DNA from: Prevotella sp.
GTDB taxonomy: Bacteria; Bacteroidota; Bacteroidia; Bacteroidales; Bacteroidaceae
Assembly: GCA_020026195.1 (NCBI GenBank)
Contig: JAHHQW010000012.1
Location: 1 to 48,243, forward strand
Direction of reading: 5' to 3'
Length of the DNA: 48,243 bases
The notes under the pieces are model-generated. The model searched no databases and was not told the DNA's origin. It saw nothing but the letters and a program-made list of their open reading frames with translations. Shown here one piece after another: positions 23,588 through 32,456 of this stretch. How positions within the stretch are numbered: position 1 is the stretch's first letter; each line of letters begins with the position of its first letter. The translations under genes and the position numbers were made by a program.

Positions 23588-25846
23588 CTATTTAAAGCAC
23601 TTCTTATTAGGTTTGCTGCTCATAACGAAATGCAGATGTGCGCCATCCTTTAAGTCATCGTAAGAAAGATAAGCACTGTTATGTCGCTTGCCGTTTAAGT
23701 ACATCTCCTTGATGTAAACATTCTTTTCCGACCAGTTTTTCGTAGTTACCTTTATCTGTCTGCCATTGCTCAGTGTTGTAGTAATCTGCTCTACACATGG
23801 CGAACCGACATAATAACGGTTACTGCTCGGAGCAACAGGATAGAATCCCATGCAGGCAAAGATATGCCATGCCGACATCTGACCACAGTCGTCGTTTCCG
23901 CTCAGCGAACCAGGCTCGTTACCATAGAACAGACAGGCAATTTCACGTACCCATTTCTGACACTTCCATGGTTCACCAAAATCATTGTATAAGAAAGCAA
24001 TGTGATGGCATGGTTCGTTACCGTGCCAGTAGGCACCGATACGTCCCTGAATGTCGTGTGCTCCGGGGATATCCTTGTCCATTTCGGTGGTAAACAAATC
24101 ATCCAGACGCTTTAACAGAAGTTCTCTGCCGGCAATGTCCATGTAACCCTTAAAGTCGTGCGGAACGTACCAGCTGTACTGCATTGTGAAGCCCTCGGTA
24201 ATATCGCCCCATCCGTGAACAGAACCAGGTCCCTGATAAGCTATGGGACTGAACGGAGTGCGCCATTCACCTTTGCTGTCACGACCGCGCATGTATTTAG
24301 TTTCGGGGTCTATGATGCTCTGATAGCTCTTAGAACGTCCGATGAAATATTCATAATCATCAGTTTTTCCAAGAGCCTTTGCAGCCTGTGCGATACAGAA
24401 GTCGTCGTAAGCGTATTCGAGAGTCTTGGAAACCGATTCGGCTTCTTTGTCATAAGGCACATAACCCAGTTCCATGTATTCAGGCAGACAGTCGTAATGA
24501 CGATTCATTGCCGTCGTCTTCATTGCCTCGAAGGCACGTTCGTAGTCAAATCCTCTGACACCCTTTACTATCATGTCGGCAAGAACCGACGTAGCATGAT
24601 AACCAATCATGCACCATGTCTCATTGCCATAAAACGACCAGAACGGAAGCATCTTTTCCACACTCTTATCGTAATGTGCCAGCATAGAGTTGGCAACATT
24701 AGCGTTTAGCGGCTGATTGACAAGATTGAGCAGAGGGTGGAAGGCACGATAAGTGTCCCATAGCGAGAACACAGTGTAGTTTGTAAAACCATCTGCTTTT
24801 TCTATGTTCTTGTCCAGTCCCATGAACTTTCCGTCAGCATCCTGAAATATAAACGGATGCAGTGCTGTGTGGTAAACACTTGTGTAGAAAGTCTGTTTAG
24901 TCTTTAAGTCTCCCTTTATGCTGTATCTGCCAAGTTCTTTCTCCCAAAGTCTGTCGGCATTGTTGCGGATGTCATCGAACGAACAGTCTTTTATTTCCTG
25001 TAAGTTAAGCAGAGCACCTTCTGTACTTACGCCAGAAACGGCAGTCTTTACATATACAGCCTCGCCTGCTTTAGTCTTAAATTTAATACATGCCATGAGA
25101 TTTTCGCCCCATGCCTCCATGCTGCTGCGGAAACGTGAAGTGTTGTAAATAACAGGTTTGCCGTCCTGTAGAATAGTAAAATCATTTAATTTGCATGAGA
25201 ATGTGGCTGCAAAATATACATGACGTTCCGGTCCCCAACCCTTAACAAGTTTATATCCTGTAATCGTAGAGTCGTTAATCTGACGGAGATTAGACCACGG
25301 ACAACTCTGCCACAGCGTATGATTCATGTCAATCATCACAAAGGCACTGTCCGATTCAGGGTAAGTAAAGCGGAACATACCGCTGCGGAGGGCTGATGTC
25401 ATTTCAGCCTTAACATTATAATCCTGTAGGTCGACGGCATAATATCCGGGACGTGCCCATTCTCTTTCATGACTGAAACGTGAACGATATCCGGCATCAG
25501 GATTTTCGTGTGTACCAGGTTTATGTTTTATCTTGCCTGTTCCGGGAATGAAAAGAAAGTCACCTAAGTCGGGAATGCCGGTTCCGCTGAGATGCGTAAG
25601 ACTGAATCCCATTATTGTGGGGTGAGAGTACTTGTATCCCGATGCAGCATCATAGAAATGCTCGTCGGTATCAGGACTTATCTGTATGCCTCCGAAAGGA
25701 ATCTGCGAACCAGGGTAGACATTCCCATAACCGTCTGTTCCTACAAACGGATTTACGTAATCGGTAAGACGTTCGCTCTGTGCACTGGCAAATGCAGACA
25801 CAAGGCATGACAATGCTATACAAACTAATTTTCTCATAATAATCAT
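23588..25846 (-). CDS. GH92 family alpha-mannosidase (first copy)
   Basis: A 752-residue exported glycoside hydrolase of family 92. These are calcium-dependent exo-alpha-mannosidases, often alpha-1,2-specific, that remove terminal mannose from N-glycans or yeast-type mannans with inversion. It has a signal peptide (MRKLVCIALSCLVSAFASA) and the N-terminal beta-sandwich with DYVNPFVGTDGYGN and GFSLTHLSGTGIPDLGD. The catalytic (alpha/alpha)6 domain carries FSLWDTYRAFHPLL, HGNEPCHHIAFLYNDFG (the Glu in the catalytic-acid position) and GNDDCGQMSAWHIFACMG (acidic residues of the base site). The start overlaps the stop of the protease gene (TAATG); an ATG at 25837 is an alternative. It is last in a three-gene operon with a second GH92. 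Confidence 0.95.
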   Translation of the reverse strand: MIIMRKLVCIALSCLVSAFASAQSERLTDYVNPFVGTDGYGNVYPGSQIPFGGIQISPDTDEHFYDAASGYKYSHPTIMGFSLTHLSGTGIPDLGDFLFIPGTGKIKHKPGTHENPDAGYRSRFSHEREWARPGYYAVDLQDYNVKAEMTSALRSGMFRFTYPESDSAFVMIDMNHTLWQSCPWSNLRQINDSTITGYKLVKGWGPERHVYFAATFSCKLNDFTILQDGKPVIYNTSRFRSSMEAWGENLMACIKFKTKAGEAVYVKTAVSGVSTEGALLNLQEIKDCSFDDIRNNADRLWEKELGRYSIKGDLKTKQTFYTSVYHTALHPFIFQDADGKFMGLDKNIEKADGFTNYTVFSLWDTYRAFHPLLNLVNQPLNANVANSMLAHYDKSVEKMLPFWSFYGNETWCMIGYHATSVLADMIVKGVRGFDYERAFEAMKTTAMNRHYDCLPEYMELGYVPYDKEAESVSKTLEYAYDDFCIAQAAKALGKTDDYEYFIGRSKSYQSIIDPETKYMRGRDSKGEWRTPFSPIAYQGPGSVHGWGDITEGFTMQYSWYVPHDFKGYMDIAGRELLLKRLDDLFTTEMDKDIPGAHDIQGRIGAYWHGNEPCHHIAFLYNDFGEPWKCQKWVREIACLFYGNEPGSLSGNDDCGQMSAWHIFACMGFYPVAPSSNRYYVGSPCVEQITTTLSNGRQIKVTTKNWSEKNVYIKEMYLNGKRHNSAYLSYDDLKDGAHLHFVMSSKPNKKCFK

Positions 25847-26628
25847 TATTCTTTAATGTCTCCTACAGCAGTCTGATATTCTTTCCACATATCAGCCACA
25901 TTGCAGTCATCTCCAAAAATCTTTTTGAATGCACCTTCAAACGACCATGGAATAACTTCAAGTGCTGTACGGTTGAACTTACGCAGAAAATCTGCATCCT
26001 TATTATCCTTTACCCATACTAAGAAATAACCTGTAGTACGGTAGCCGTCGTCATAGTTCCCACCTTTAGGACGGTCGGCTTCACCATGAAATCCGCCGTT
26101 GGCAAGACGAACAGCATCTGCCATGCCCTCTATAAAAGCCCAGAAAGTCTTGTTACTGCCATAATCGCCTATACCCTGCGGTTCAAGCTGGTAGGCATGG
26201 GTAAGCTCATGGTAAAGAACACCGCGTGTCTCGAAGTCTACCTTTGCGGTATCGTTGTTTGCAAACGATTTCTCAACGTGACGTGTACTGTAGAATATCG
26301 AAATCTCGCCATTGCCGCCGCCCTTTGCAGATATTCCGTCAATATCCTCAAGGTTATAGTACAGATGACGTACAGGAACGATGCTGTCGGCAGGACTGAA
26401 ATACAGAGTGTTCAGTACGGCACGTGCCTGTGTCGCAATGTATTCCTTCGGATTAGGGATAAGAGCCTTGTATATCTTAGAGCCCTCCGTCTGAGGAGCC
26501 TTGTCGTTAAAGATTATGTCGCCGACAAAATAATTCTTCCAAACGTTATTCTTGCAGCATGAGTGCTGTGCGTTACATACGTCAGTGCCTGCAAACAGAA
26601 GCAGTGCAGCTAATAAATGCTTAATCAT
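25846..26628 (-). CDS. Basic secretory protein family metalloprotease-like protein
   Basis: A 260-residue exported protein with signal peptide MIKHLLAALLLFAGTDVCNA. It fits the basic secretory protein family of plants and bacteria, thought to be zinc peptidases. The HELTH zinc motif is in GVLYHELTHAYQLEP (His140, Glu141, His144), followed by the conserved WAFIEGMADAVRLANGG and GYRTTGYFLVWV. Its substrate is unknown. Placed between two GH92 mannosidases and coupled to the downstream one by a TAATG overlap, it probably attacks the protein part of mannosylated glycoproteins, but that is inference from context. Confidence 0.88.
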   Translation of the reverse strand: MIKHLLAALLLFAGTDVCNAQHSCCKNNVWKNYFVGDIIFNDKAPQTEGSKIYKALIPNPKEYIATQARAVLNTLYFSPADSIVPVRHLYYNLEDIDGISAKGGGNGEISIFYSTRHVEKSFANNDTAKVDFETRGVLYHELTHAYQLEPQGIGDYGSNKTFWAFIEGMADAVRLANGGFHGEADRPKGGNYDDGYRTTGYFLVWVKDNKDADFLRKFNRTALEVIPWSFEGAFKKIFGDDCNVADMWKEYQTAVGDIKE

Positions 26629-26657
26629 ATTTAGTCTGTTTGTTGTTATTAATAAGT

Positions 26658-28982
26658 TTATTCACCGTCAGTGAGAGAGTAAGGCTTGTCCGCCTTCTTT
26701 ATACCGCGTTTCTTATTGGGCTTGTCGCTCATTGTAAATTCCAAGATTCCGCCGCTGATGATGTCACTGTGTGTAATATACATCTTTGAATAAGGTCTGC
26801 CGTTAAGCTTAACCTGTTTTACATAACGCATCTTGTCGTTTACGCCCGGAGCCTTTATCTCGAAAGTCTTACCATTCTCAAGAGTAAGTTTTACGTAAGG
26901 CACATACGGAGCACCAAGAACATACTGATCGGTACCCGGACATACGGGATAGAATCCCATTGCAGAGAATATATACCATGCCGACATCTGACCACAGTCA
27001 TCGTTACCTCCTAATCCACGAATATCGTTACGGTACATCTTATTCATAATCTCGCGAACCCAGTATTGAGTTTTCCAAGGCTGCGAAGTCCATGCATAAA
27101 GATAAGGAATGTGATGGCTCGGTTCATTGCCATGAACGTATCCGCCTATAAGACAGTCGGCTGTAATGTCCTCGTTATGTTCGTAATATTTTTCTGGAAG
27201 ATGCATGCTGAACAGTCTGTCCAGTTTGTCAGTAAACTGTTTTTCGCCACCCATTAGATTCATCACTCCGAAAACATCATGAGGAACATGGAATGAGAAG
27301 TTCATGGAGTTGCCCTCTATGAATCCCTCGCCCGAAGTATTCATTACGTCAAAGTCCTTTTTAAAACTACCGTCTTTAAGGCGCGGACGTGCATAGCCTA
27401 TTTCCCTGTCGTATATATTACGGTAGCTCAGTGCGCGTCTGCGATACTGTTCTGCTGTTTCCTTATCTCCGTTTCTTAATGCAGTCATATAAATGGTCCA
27501 GTCATCGTAGGCATATTCGAGAGTTGTTGAGGCTGCGACGCCGCTCGATTCAAGAGGAAGATATCCGTACTTAATGTAATCGCCAATGCCATCCATATAA
27601 CTAACGTTAGATGTAGTAACCATAGCCTTGAGAGCCTCGTCCTTGTTGATGTCTGCCCCTTTGGCAATGGCATCGGCAAGGACAGAAGCGGCATGATATC
27701 CGCTCATGCACCAGTTGTCGTTAGCCATGTGACTCCATATAGGGAGCAGACCATGAACACTCTGCTGCTGATGGCGAATCATAGACATAACCATGCTGCG
27801 TGCCTCCTTCGGCTTCATTAACATCATTAGCGGATGTTCTGCACGATAAGTGTCCCATAACGAAAATATGGTATAGTTGGTGAAGTCAGAAGCCTTGTGA
27901 ATATTGTTGTCAAGACCGCGGTAACTGCCATCGACATCCATGTATACAGAAGGATTAATTATCGTATGATAGTATGATGTGTAGAACATTGCCTTCTGAT
28001 CGTCATTGCCTTCAACCTCGATTGAAGCCAGCTGATTGTTCCAGCTTTCTGCTGCAGCATGAACGATGTCCTTGAAACTCTTTCCCGCTGTTTCGGCATT
28101 TAGATTTCTGACAGCTCCTGCCGTGCTTGTAGCAGAGAGTGCTACCTTGATAATGAGTTCCGGATTATTTCTTGTGTCGAATTCAAAGTATGAAACGAGC
28201 TTGCGGCCTGCCATTTCAGGGAAGTTGTGTTCAATTGGAAACTTACGCCAGAAACCCTGATACTTTGGGCGTTCCATATCCTTATAACCATAATTGGTTA
28301 TAGGCTGTGAAAGCGAAATGGCAAAGTAAGTGTAGTTAGTGCGTGCCCAGCCGTTAGTAATACGGTAACCTGTGATAAGGGTATCGTTTTCAACACGCAG
28401 TGATGCCCATAGAGTCTTCCCGTCGTAATTATATATACCATGATTAAGATCGAGAATAATTCTGCCGTCCTTATCCTTAGGAAATGTATATTTATGAACA
28501 CCTGTATGTGGAGTAGCTGTGAGCTGAGCCTTTATGCCGTAGTCGGCAAGCATTACTTCATAATAGCCCGGTGCCGCTTTCTCAGTATCGTGACTGAAGC
28601 GCGAACGATAACCATTATCAGGATTGTCCGCAGTGCCCGGATTTAGGAACATGCGTCCGGTTGCAGGCATAATCAGAATATCACCTAAGTCGGCATGACC
28701 AGTTCCGCTCATGTGTGTGTGACTGAAACCTACTATTGTATTGTCGTGGTACTGATATCCTGCACAATACTTGTAAACATCATGCTGGTACGCTCCGTTT
28801 ACATTGTGCGGAATGGTATCGGTGTCAGGACTGAGCTGTACGATACCGAAAGGTACACATGCTCCGGGGAACGTATGTCCCATGCCGTCGGTACCTATGA
28901 TAGGATTAACATACTGAATCTGTGCAAAAGATGCAGCTGTAATGAACAGTGAAATAAATAATAAAAGAATCTTTTTATCCAT
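26658..28982 (-). CDS. GH92 family alpha-mannosidase (second copy)
   Basis: A 774-residue GH92 enzyme, first gene of the operon. It has a signal peptide (MDKKILLLFISLFITAASFA) and the family marks YVNPIIGTDGMGHTFPGAC, GFSHTHMSGTGHADLGD, FSLWDTYRAEHPLMML, HGNEPSHHIPYLYAW (catalytic Glu) and GNDDCGQMSAWYIFSAMG. It is clearly divergent from the downstream copy, so the two may act on different mannosidic linkages or at different steps. The C-terminus is Lys-rich (KPNKKRGIKKADKPYS). No SusC/SusD pair or sigma/anti-sigma gene lies next to the operon, so it is not a classical polysaccharide utilisation locus. Confidence 0.95.
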   Translation of the reverse strand: MDKKILLLFISLFITAASFAQIQYVNPIIGTDGMGHTFPGACVPFGIVQLSPDTDTIPHNVNGAYQHDVYKYCAGYQYHDNTIVGFSHTHMSGTGHADLGDILIMPATGRMFLNPGTADNPDNGYRSRFSHDTEKAAPGYYEVMLADYGIKAQLTATPHTGVHKYTFPKDKDGRIILDLNHGIYNYDGKTLWASLRVENDTLITGYRITNGWARTNYTYFAISLSQPITNYGYKDMERPKYQGFWRKFPIEHNFPEMAGRKLVSYFEFDTRNNPELIIKVALSATSTAGAVRNLNAETAGKSFKDIVHAAAESWNNQLASIEVEGNDDQKAMFYTSYYHTIINPSVYMDVDGSYRGLDNNIHKASDFTNYTIFSLWDTYRAEHPLMMLMKPKEARSMVMSMIRHQQQSVHGLLPIWSHMANDNWCMSGYHAASVLADAIAKGADINKDEALKAMVTTSNVSYMDGIGDYIKYGYLPLESSGVAASTTLEYAYDDWTIYMTALRNGDKETAEQYRRRALSYRNIYDREIGYARPRLKDGSFKKDFDVMNTSGEGFIEGNSMNFSFHVPHDVFGVMNLMGGEKQFTDKLDRLFSMHLPEKYYEHNEDITADCLIGGYVHGNEPSHHIPYLYAWTSQPWKTQYWVREIMNKMYRNDIRGLGGNDDCGQMSAWYIFSAMGFYPVCPGTDQYVLGAPYVPYVKLTLENGKTFEIKAPGVNDKMRYVKQVKLNGRPYSKMYITHSDIISGGILEFTMSDKPNKKRGIKKADKPYSLTDGE

Positions 28983-29055
28983 AAAAATTTTAATTCTGTA
29001 CTAAATGGAGTGAGTTTAGTTATGTATAATTCCCGTATAGAATTATATTTGTGTA

Positions 29056-29063
29056 CAAATTTA
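29056..29063 (-). promoter_or_regulatory. Candidate -7 box of the GH92 operon
   Basis: On the minus strand TAAATTTG matches TAnnTTTG, about 75 bases before the mannosidase start. No convincing -33 TTTG at the usual distance, which may point to activator control. Confidence 0.5.
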
Positions 29064-29162
29064 CAAAAAATACAGAGATTACATAACATAGTTATAAATT
29101 TTTAGGATATATATAGATTCTTCTAAACGATTATGTATAAGTGCTTTCGGAATGAAGCATAT

Positions 29163-29200
29163 AAAAAACCGTCTGCCCAGAGATAGTTCGGACAGACGGT
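29163..29200 (-). terminator. Terminator after the GLUG-repeat gene
   Basis: ACCGTCTG (29168-29175) pairs with CAGACGGT (29193-29200), with inner CC/GG pairs. On the minus strand it continues into a run of six T (A-run at 29163-29168). It ends the DUF4876/DUF6850 gene block. Confidence 0.85.
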
Positions 29201-29225
29201 CTAACGTCGAATTAGTTTATAGGGA

Positions 29226-30695
29226 TTAGTTATTAACACATACTTTGTACACGTCGTTATTGATGCGTACTACATAAATGCCAGACTTAACAGCATAAGA
29301 ATGGCTGCCTGCCTGTAGAGAATGATTGATTACATTGCTGCCTGAAACATCTGCAATCTGAACGTCGGCATCGTCTGAAAGTGTAATGACGATGCTTCCT
29401 TCTGATGTAGTTACGGTATTGCTGCCAGAAGCGAGTACATCATCAATGCCTAAGCAGTCGATTACCTTTACTTTGATGTCGCGTGACTTTCCGTTAAGGG
29501 ATACGCTGATTACGTCGTCTCCCTGTTTTACAGGATATGCCTTGTTTCCGTTGAACTGGATGTTTCCGTTCTTAGAACTCCATACAACACCGTTTTCAGT
29601 ACCAACGATAAACGGGCGTGTTATGTTGTTAAGTGTATTGTCTTTTTCCAAGACAACAGGTGTTGCATAGAGAACGGGTATGGTAAAGTTTTCCATTCCG
29701 TTCATTATAGGACGCGGATACATGTCGATGGCATATAGCCAGAATTTATCAGAGAATCCGCTTCCTTCTTCGTTATTCATCATGTTTACGCCGATAAGGT
29801 CGTCCGTAAGTTTGAGCTGTGTCTCGTTTTTCTTATAAATATTGAAAGTCTGTGCATCATAATAAAGATCACCTATGGTGCTTGATTTAGTATTGCCGAT
29901 GCATCCTAAAGGAAGATTGTTTTCTGAAGTTCCGAAATTGAAACCATAGTATACAGAATCGTACGGACGGGCATTAGCGATGAGGCCGCCAGACTTCTTG
30001 TCGCCATTTATATGTCCGTAGTTTACTATGTGTTCGACCTTGTTTCCTACCTGCTGTCCCATATCTCCTATCACACCGCCGCAGTATTTGGCAGTTACTG
30101 TACCATAGTTGGCTGTCTGTCTTACAACACATGGAATACAGTCCTTCTGTGTAATTAACTGACCTATTACACCACCAACGAACATAGAACCATTTACACT
30201 GGCATAGTTGATGACGTTTTCAATTTTACTTCCGTTAGCAGCCTGTCCGACAACACCGCCGACATATAAATTACCGTTAACAGTACCTGCAATCTGTAAG
30301 TTCTTTACAGTAGCACCAAGCATAAATCCGATGAAACCCACACAGCTTGTTTCAGGAAAATCAGTTTCTACTGTTATGCAGTGATTGTCGCCGTCGAATA
30401 TACCTTCGAAAACACCTTTTGAGGCAATCATGCCCTTGAACGGTGTCTCGGTTATATCGTTTGTGAGTTTGAAGTATCTGCCACCTGTCTTTTCTGCTGT
30501 TGCCCATTCGTCAAGTTTTGCAAGGTCCTCTACATTGCTTATCAGATAGGGACTGGTTTCTGTTCCTTCACCGCCAGAGAAGTCAGAACCTGCATATATT
30601 CCGGGCATTTCGGCATCGGTATCCTGAGCAAAGTTCTGTACAGGCATTAAGAGCGCTGCAAATATAGCAGCAAAATAAGTAAATCTTTTTATCAT
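29226..30695 (-). CDS. Secreted GLUG-repeat protein with type A-like C-terminal sorting domain
   Basis: A 489-residue exported protein. The signal peptide ends near LLMPVQNFAQD. The region about 115-250 carries GLUG-like repeats (VGGVVGQAANGSKIENVINY, CGGVIGDMGQQV..., SGGLIANA), which form a right-handed beta-solenoid typical of adhesin-like surface proteins. An Ig-like segment follows, then a C-terminal domain of about 70 residues ending GIYVVRINNDVYKVCVNN. That ending matches the type A sorting domain that sends cargo through type IX secretion. The same ending, nearly residue for residue, closes the next gene upstream. It is separated from the rest of the block by a terminator with no visible promoter of its own. 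Binding target unknown. Confidence 0.8.
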   Translation of the reverse strand: MIKRFTYFAAIFAALLMPVQNFAQDTDAEMPGIYAGSDFSGGEGTETSPYLISNVEDLAKLDEWATAEKTGGRYFKLTNDITETPFKGMIASKGVFEGIFDGDNHCITVETDFPETSCVGFIGFMLGATVKNLQIAGTVNGNLYVGGVVGQAANGSKIENVINYASVNGSMFVGGVIGQLITQKDCIPCVVRQTANYGTVTAKYCGGVIGDMGQQVGNKVEHIVNYGHINGDKKSGGLIANARPYDSVYYGFNFGTSENNLPLGCIGNTKSSTIGDLYYDAQTFNIYKKNETQLKLTDDLIGVNMMNNEEGSGFSDKFWLYAIDMYPRPIMNGMENFTIPVLYATPVVLEKDNTLNNITRPFIVGTENGVVWSSKNGNIQFNGNKAYPVKQGDDVISVSLNGKSRDIKVKVIDCLGIDDVLASGSNTVTTSEGSIVITLSDDADVQIADVSGSNVINHSLQAGSHSYAVKSGIYVVRINNDVYKVCVNN

Positions 30696-30739
30696 ACCTT
30701 TTTTATAGTAATATTATCATCATATAAAGAACATAAAAG

Positions 30740-30768
30740 CCGTTTGCCGGAACATTTCCGACAAACGG
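30740..30768 (-). terminator. Terminator between the duplicated-domain and GLUG genes
   Basis: CCGTTTGCCGGAA (30740-30752) pairs with TTCCGACAAACGG (30756-30768), one C-A/G-T position aside, with T-runs on both sides. It lies inside the gene block, so it may be an attenuator that lowers expression of the last gene. Confidence 0.8.
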
Positions 30769-30794
30769 TTTTTTATGACAATTATTTAAATATC

Positions 30795-32432
30795 TTATTT
30801 GTTAACACATACTTTGTAAGTGTTGTTACCAACACGTACGATGTATATGCCTGTTGGCACTGCATAAGTGTGAGAACCTGCTGAAAGTTCTGCACTCATT
30901 ATGTTGCTGCCTGCTATGTTCATAATCTGAACAGGAGAATTCTCTGAGAGTGTTACGATTACAGCACCATTGGCTGTAGTAACACTGTTGTTATCTGACT
31001 TAACTATGTTACATATGCCAGTGTGTGTAGATTCCTTATATGCGAACTGAACAGCGGGAGCTTCCTTCCATCTGTCCTCGTTGTCTAATGGCTTCAGTAC
31101 GTTATCCTTTGCCTGGTTCTCAAGGAATGTAATTTTATCGCTTGCAAACACCTGAGATCTGTAAGGATCTTCCAATGCACAGTCTACAGTGAGGAAACGT
31201 ATAGCACCATCTGAACCATCGATGTATTCTGCTGATTCATTTGTGATTGTTACAACAAGAGTCTTACCTGTGTAAACGAAAGGCTTTGTGAGATTGAAAG
31301 TAACATCAATAGGTGTTAAATTCATGTATGCATCGAGAGGATTCATTGTAAATTCCATTTCAGCAACAGCATTGCTTTCATCGAATTTAACCCATTCGTA
31401 TTTTTCAGAAACAGGATCGAATGAGAATTCAGTGTTGTCTACTTCCTGAAGATACATCTTCATGTTGCTTGTATAGCTTTCGCGATAGCAGTCTTCTGTA
31501 AAGCATCTGAAAGTCATAGAAGTAATTTCCTTATTCTTCATGTCTGCAAGCTGCTCTGCTGTATACATTACCTGTGAACCGCTGTTGTAGTATGTGAAGA
31601 TTATAGGAGAGTTCTGTAGATTGAAGCCATCAAAAGGAGTTGTGAATTCTGTATCATTGAAATGACCAAGTGTTAATGTTCCGTCTGTTGGTGTCGGAGT
31701 GGGATCTACAGGTGCTTCTGATTCCTGATATGTAAACTTAGCAGTAGGAGCATTCTTCCACTTGTCTTCGTTTCCATTTCCAAGAATGTTGTCTTTAGCC
31801 TGGTTTGTCTGGAAATCTGTGTTATCGCTGCCATAAACAAATGAACGATAAGGATCTCCAACCTTGCTGGGAACCCAGAAGAAACATGCATTTTCAGGAA
31901 GTTCGCCTGTGCATTCGTTTTCTACTGTTACTACAAGAGTCTTGCCGCTATATTTGAAAGGATTTTTAGAGAAGTCGAAAACAATTTCCAAAGGCTCACC
32001 GTAAGCATTGAGGAAATCAAGTTGAAGTTCTGTAGTTGCAACAACTTTTGTGTTATCATATTTAAACCAGTTGTACTTGCCATTTGCATCTTTAACGAAT
32101 TCCGTCTCGTCTACTTCCTGTAAATAAAGCTTTGCTGTACCTGTATATTCGGTATATGTATCTGGAGCAAAGCACTTGAAAGAAAGTGATGTTAACTCTT
32201 TATCTTTCATTGCTGACAGTTGTTCTGCTGTGTACATTACCTGAGAACCACTGTAGATATAACTGAATACGATAGGAGCATTCTGTAAGTTAAATCCGTC
32301 CCATGCTTCGTTTGTGTCTGCTGCATCATAATCTCCTACGAGGAGTGTCTGCTGTTCTTTTTGTGCGTAGCTGTTTAATGACATGAAGAGTGCCATTACC
32401 AAAGCTACTAGAGTAGAAAATCTTTTTCCCAT
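30795..32432 (-). CDS. Secreted protein with an internally duplicated domain and sorting domain
   Basis: A 545-residue exported protein (signal peptide to about residue 23, NSYAQ). Two copies of a domain of about 220 residues follow each other. WDGFNLQNAPIVFSY near 44 matches FDGFNLQNSPIIFTY near 267, and GSQVMYTAEQLSAMKDKELT near 62 matches GSQVMYTAEQLADMKNKEIT near 285. A proline/threonine linker (PVDPTPTPTDG) joins them. A type A-like sorting domain follows, ending GIYIVRVGNNTYKVCVNK. I do not recognise the repeated domain; its many beta-strand patterns suggest a carbohydrate- or protein-binding sandwich. It follows the FN3 gene by 24 bases in the same operon. Confidence 0.8.
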   Translation of the reverse strand: MGKRFSTLVALVMALFMSLNSYAQKEQQTLLVGDYDAADTNEAWDGFNLQNAPIVFSYIYSGSQVMYTAEQLSAMKDKELTSLSFKCFAPDTYTEYTGTAKLYLQEVDETEFVKDANGKYNWFKYDNTKVVATTELQLDFLNAYGEPLEIVFDFSKNPFKYSGKTLVVTVENECTGELPENACFFWVPSKVGDPYRSFVYGSDNTDFQTNQAKDNILGNGNEDKWKNAPTAKFTYQESEAPVDPTPTPTDGTLTLGHFNDTEFTTPFDGFNLQNSPIIFTYYNSGSQVMYTAEQLADMKNKEITSMTFRCFTEDCYRESYTSNMKMYLQEVDNTEFSFDPVSEKYEWVKFDESNAVAEMEFTMNPLDAYMNLTPIDVTFNLTKPFVYTGKTLVVTITNESAEYIDGSDGAIRFLTVDCALEDPYRSQVFASDKITFLENQAKDNVLKPLDNEDRWKEAPAVQFAYKESTHTGICNIVKSDNNSVTTANGAVIVTLSENSPVQIMNIAGSNIMSAELSAGSHTYAVPTGIYIVRVGNNTYKVCVNK

Positions 32433-32456
32433 AATTTTTTTGTTAAAAGGGTTTTA

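Noticed and set aside
24158..24709. A 183-codon plus-strand frame inside the GH92 gene
   Set aside because: Antisense to catalytic-domain coding sequence with intact GH92 motifs.
20535..29063. A classical polysaccharide utilisation locus built on the receptor at 20.5 kb and the GH92 genes
   Set aside because: No SusD gene, the receptor is on the opposite strand with its own terminator, and its plug looks like the metal/vitamin class. The two units are convergent and separately terminated.
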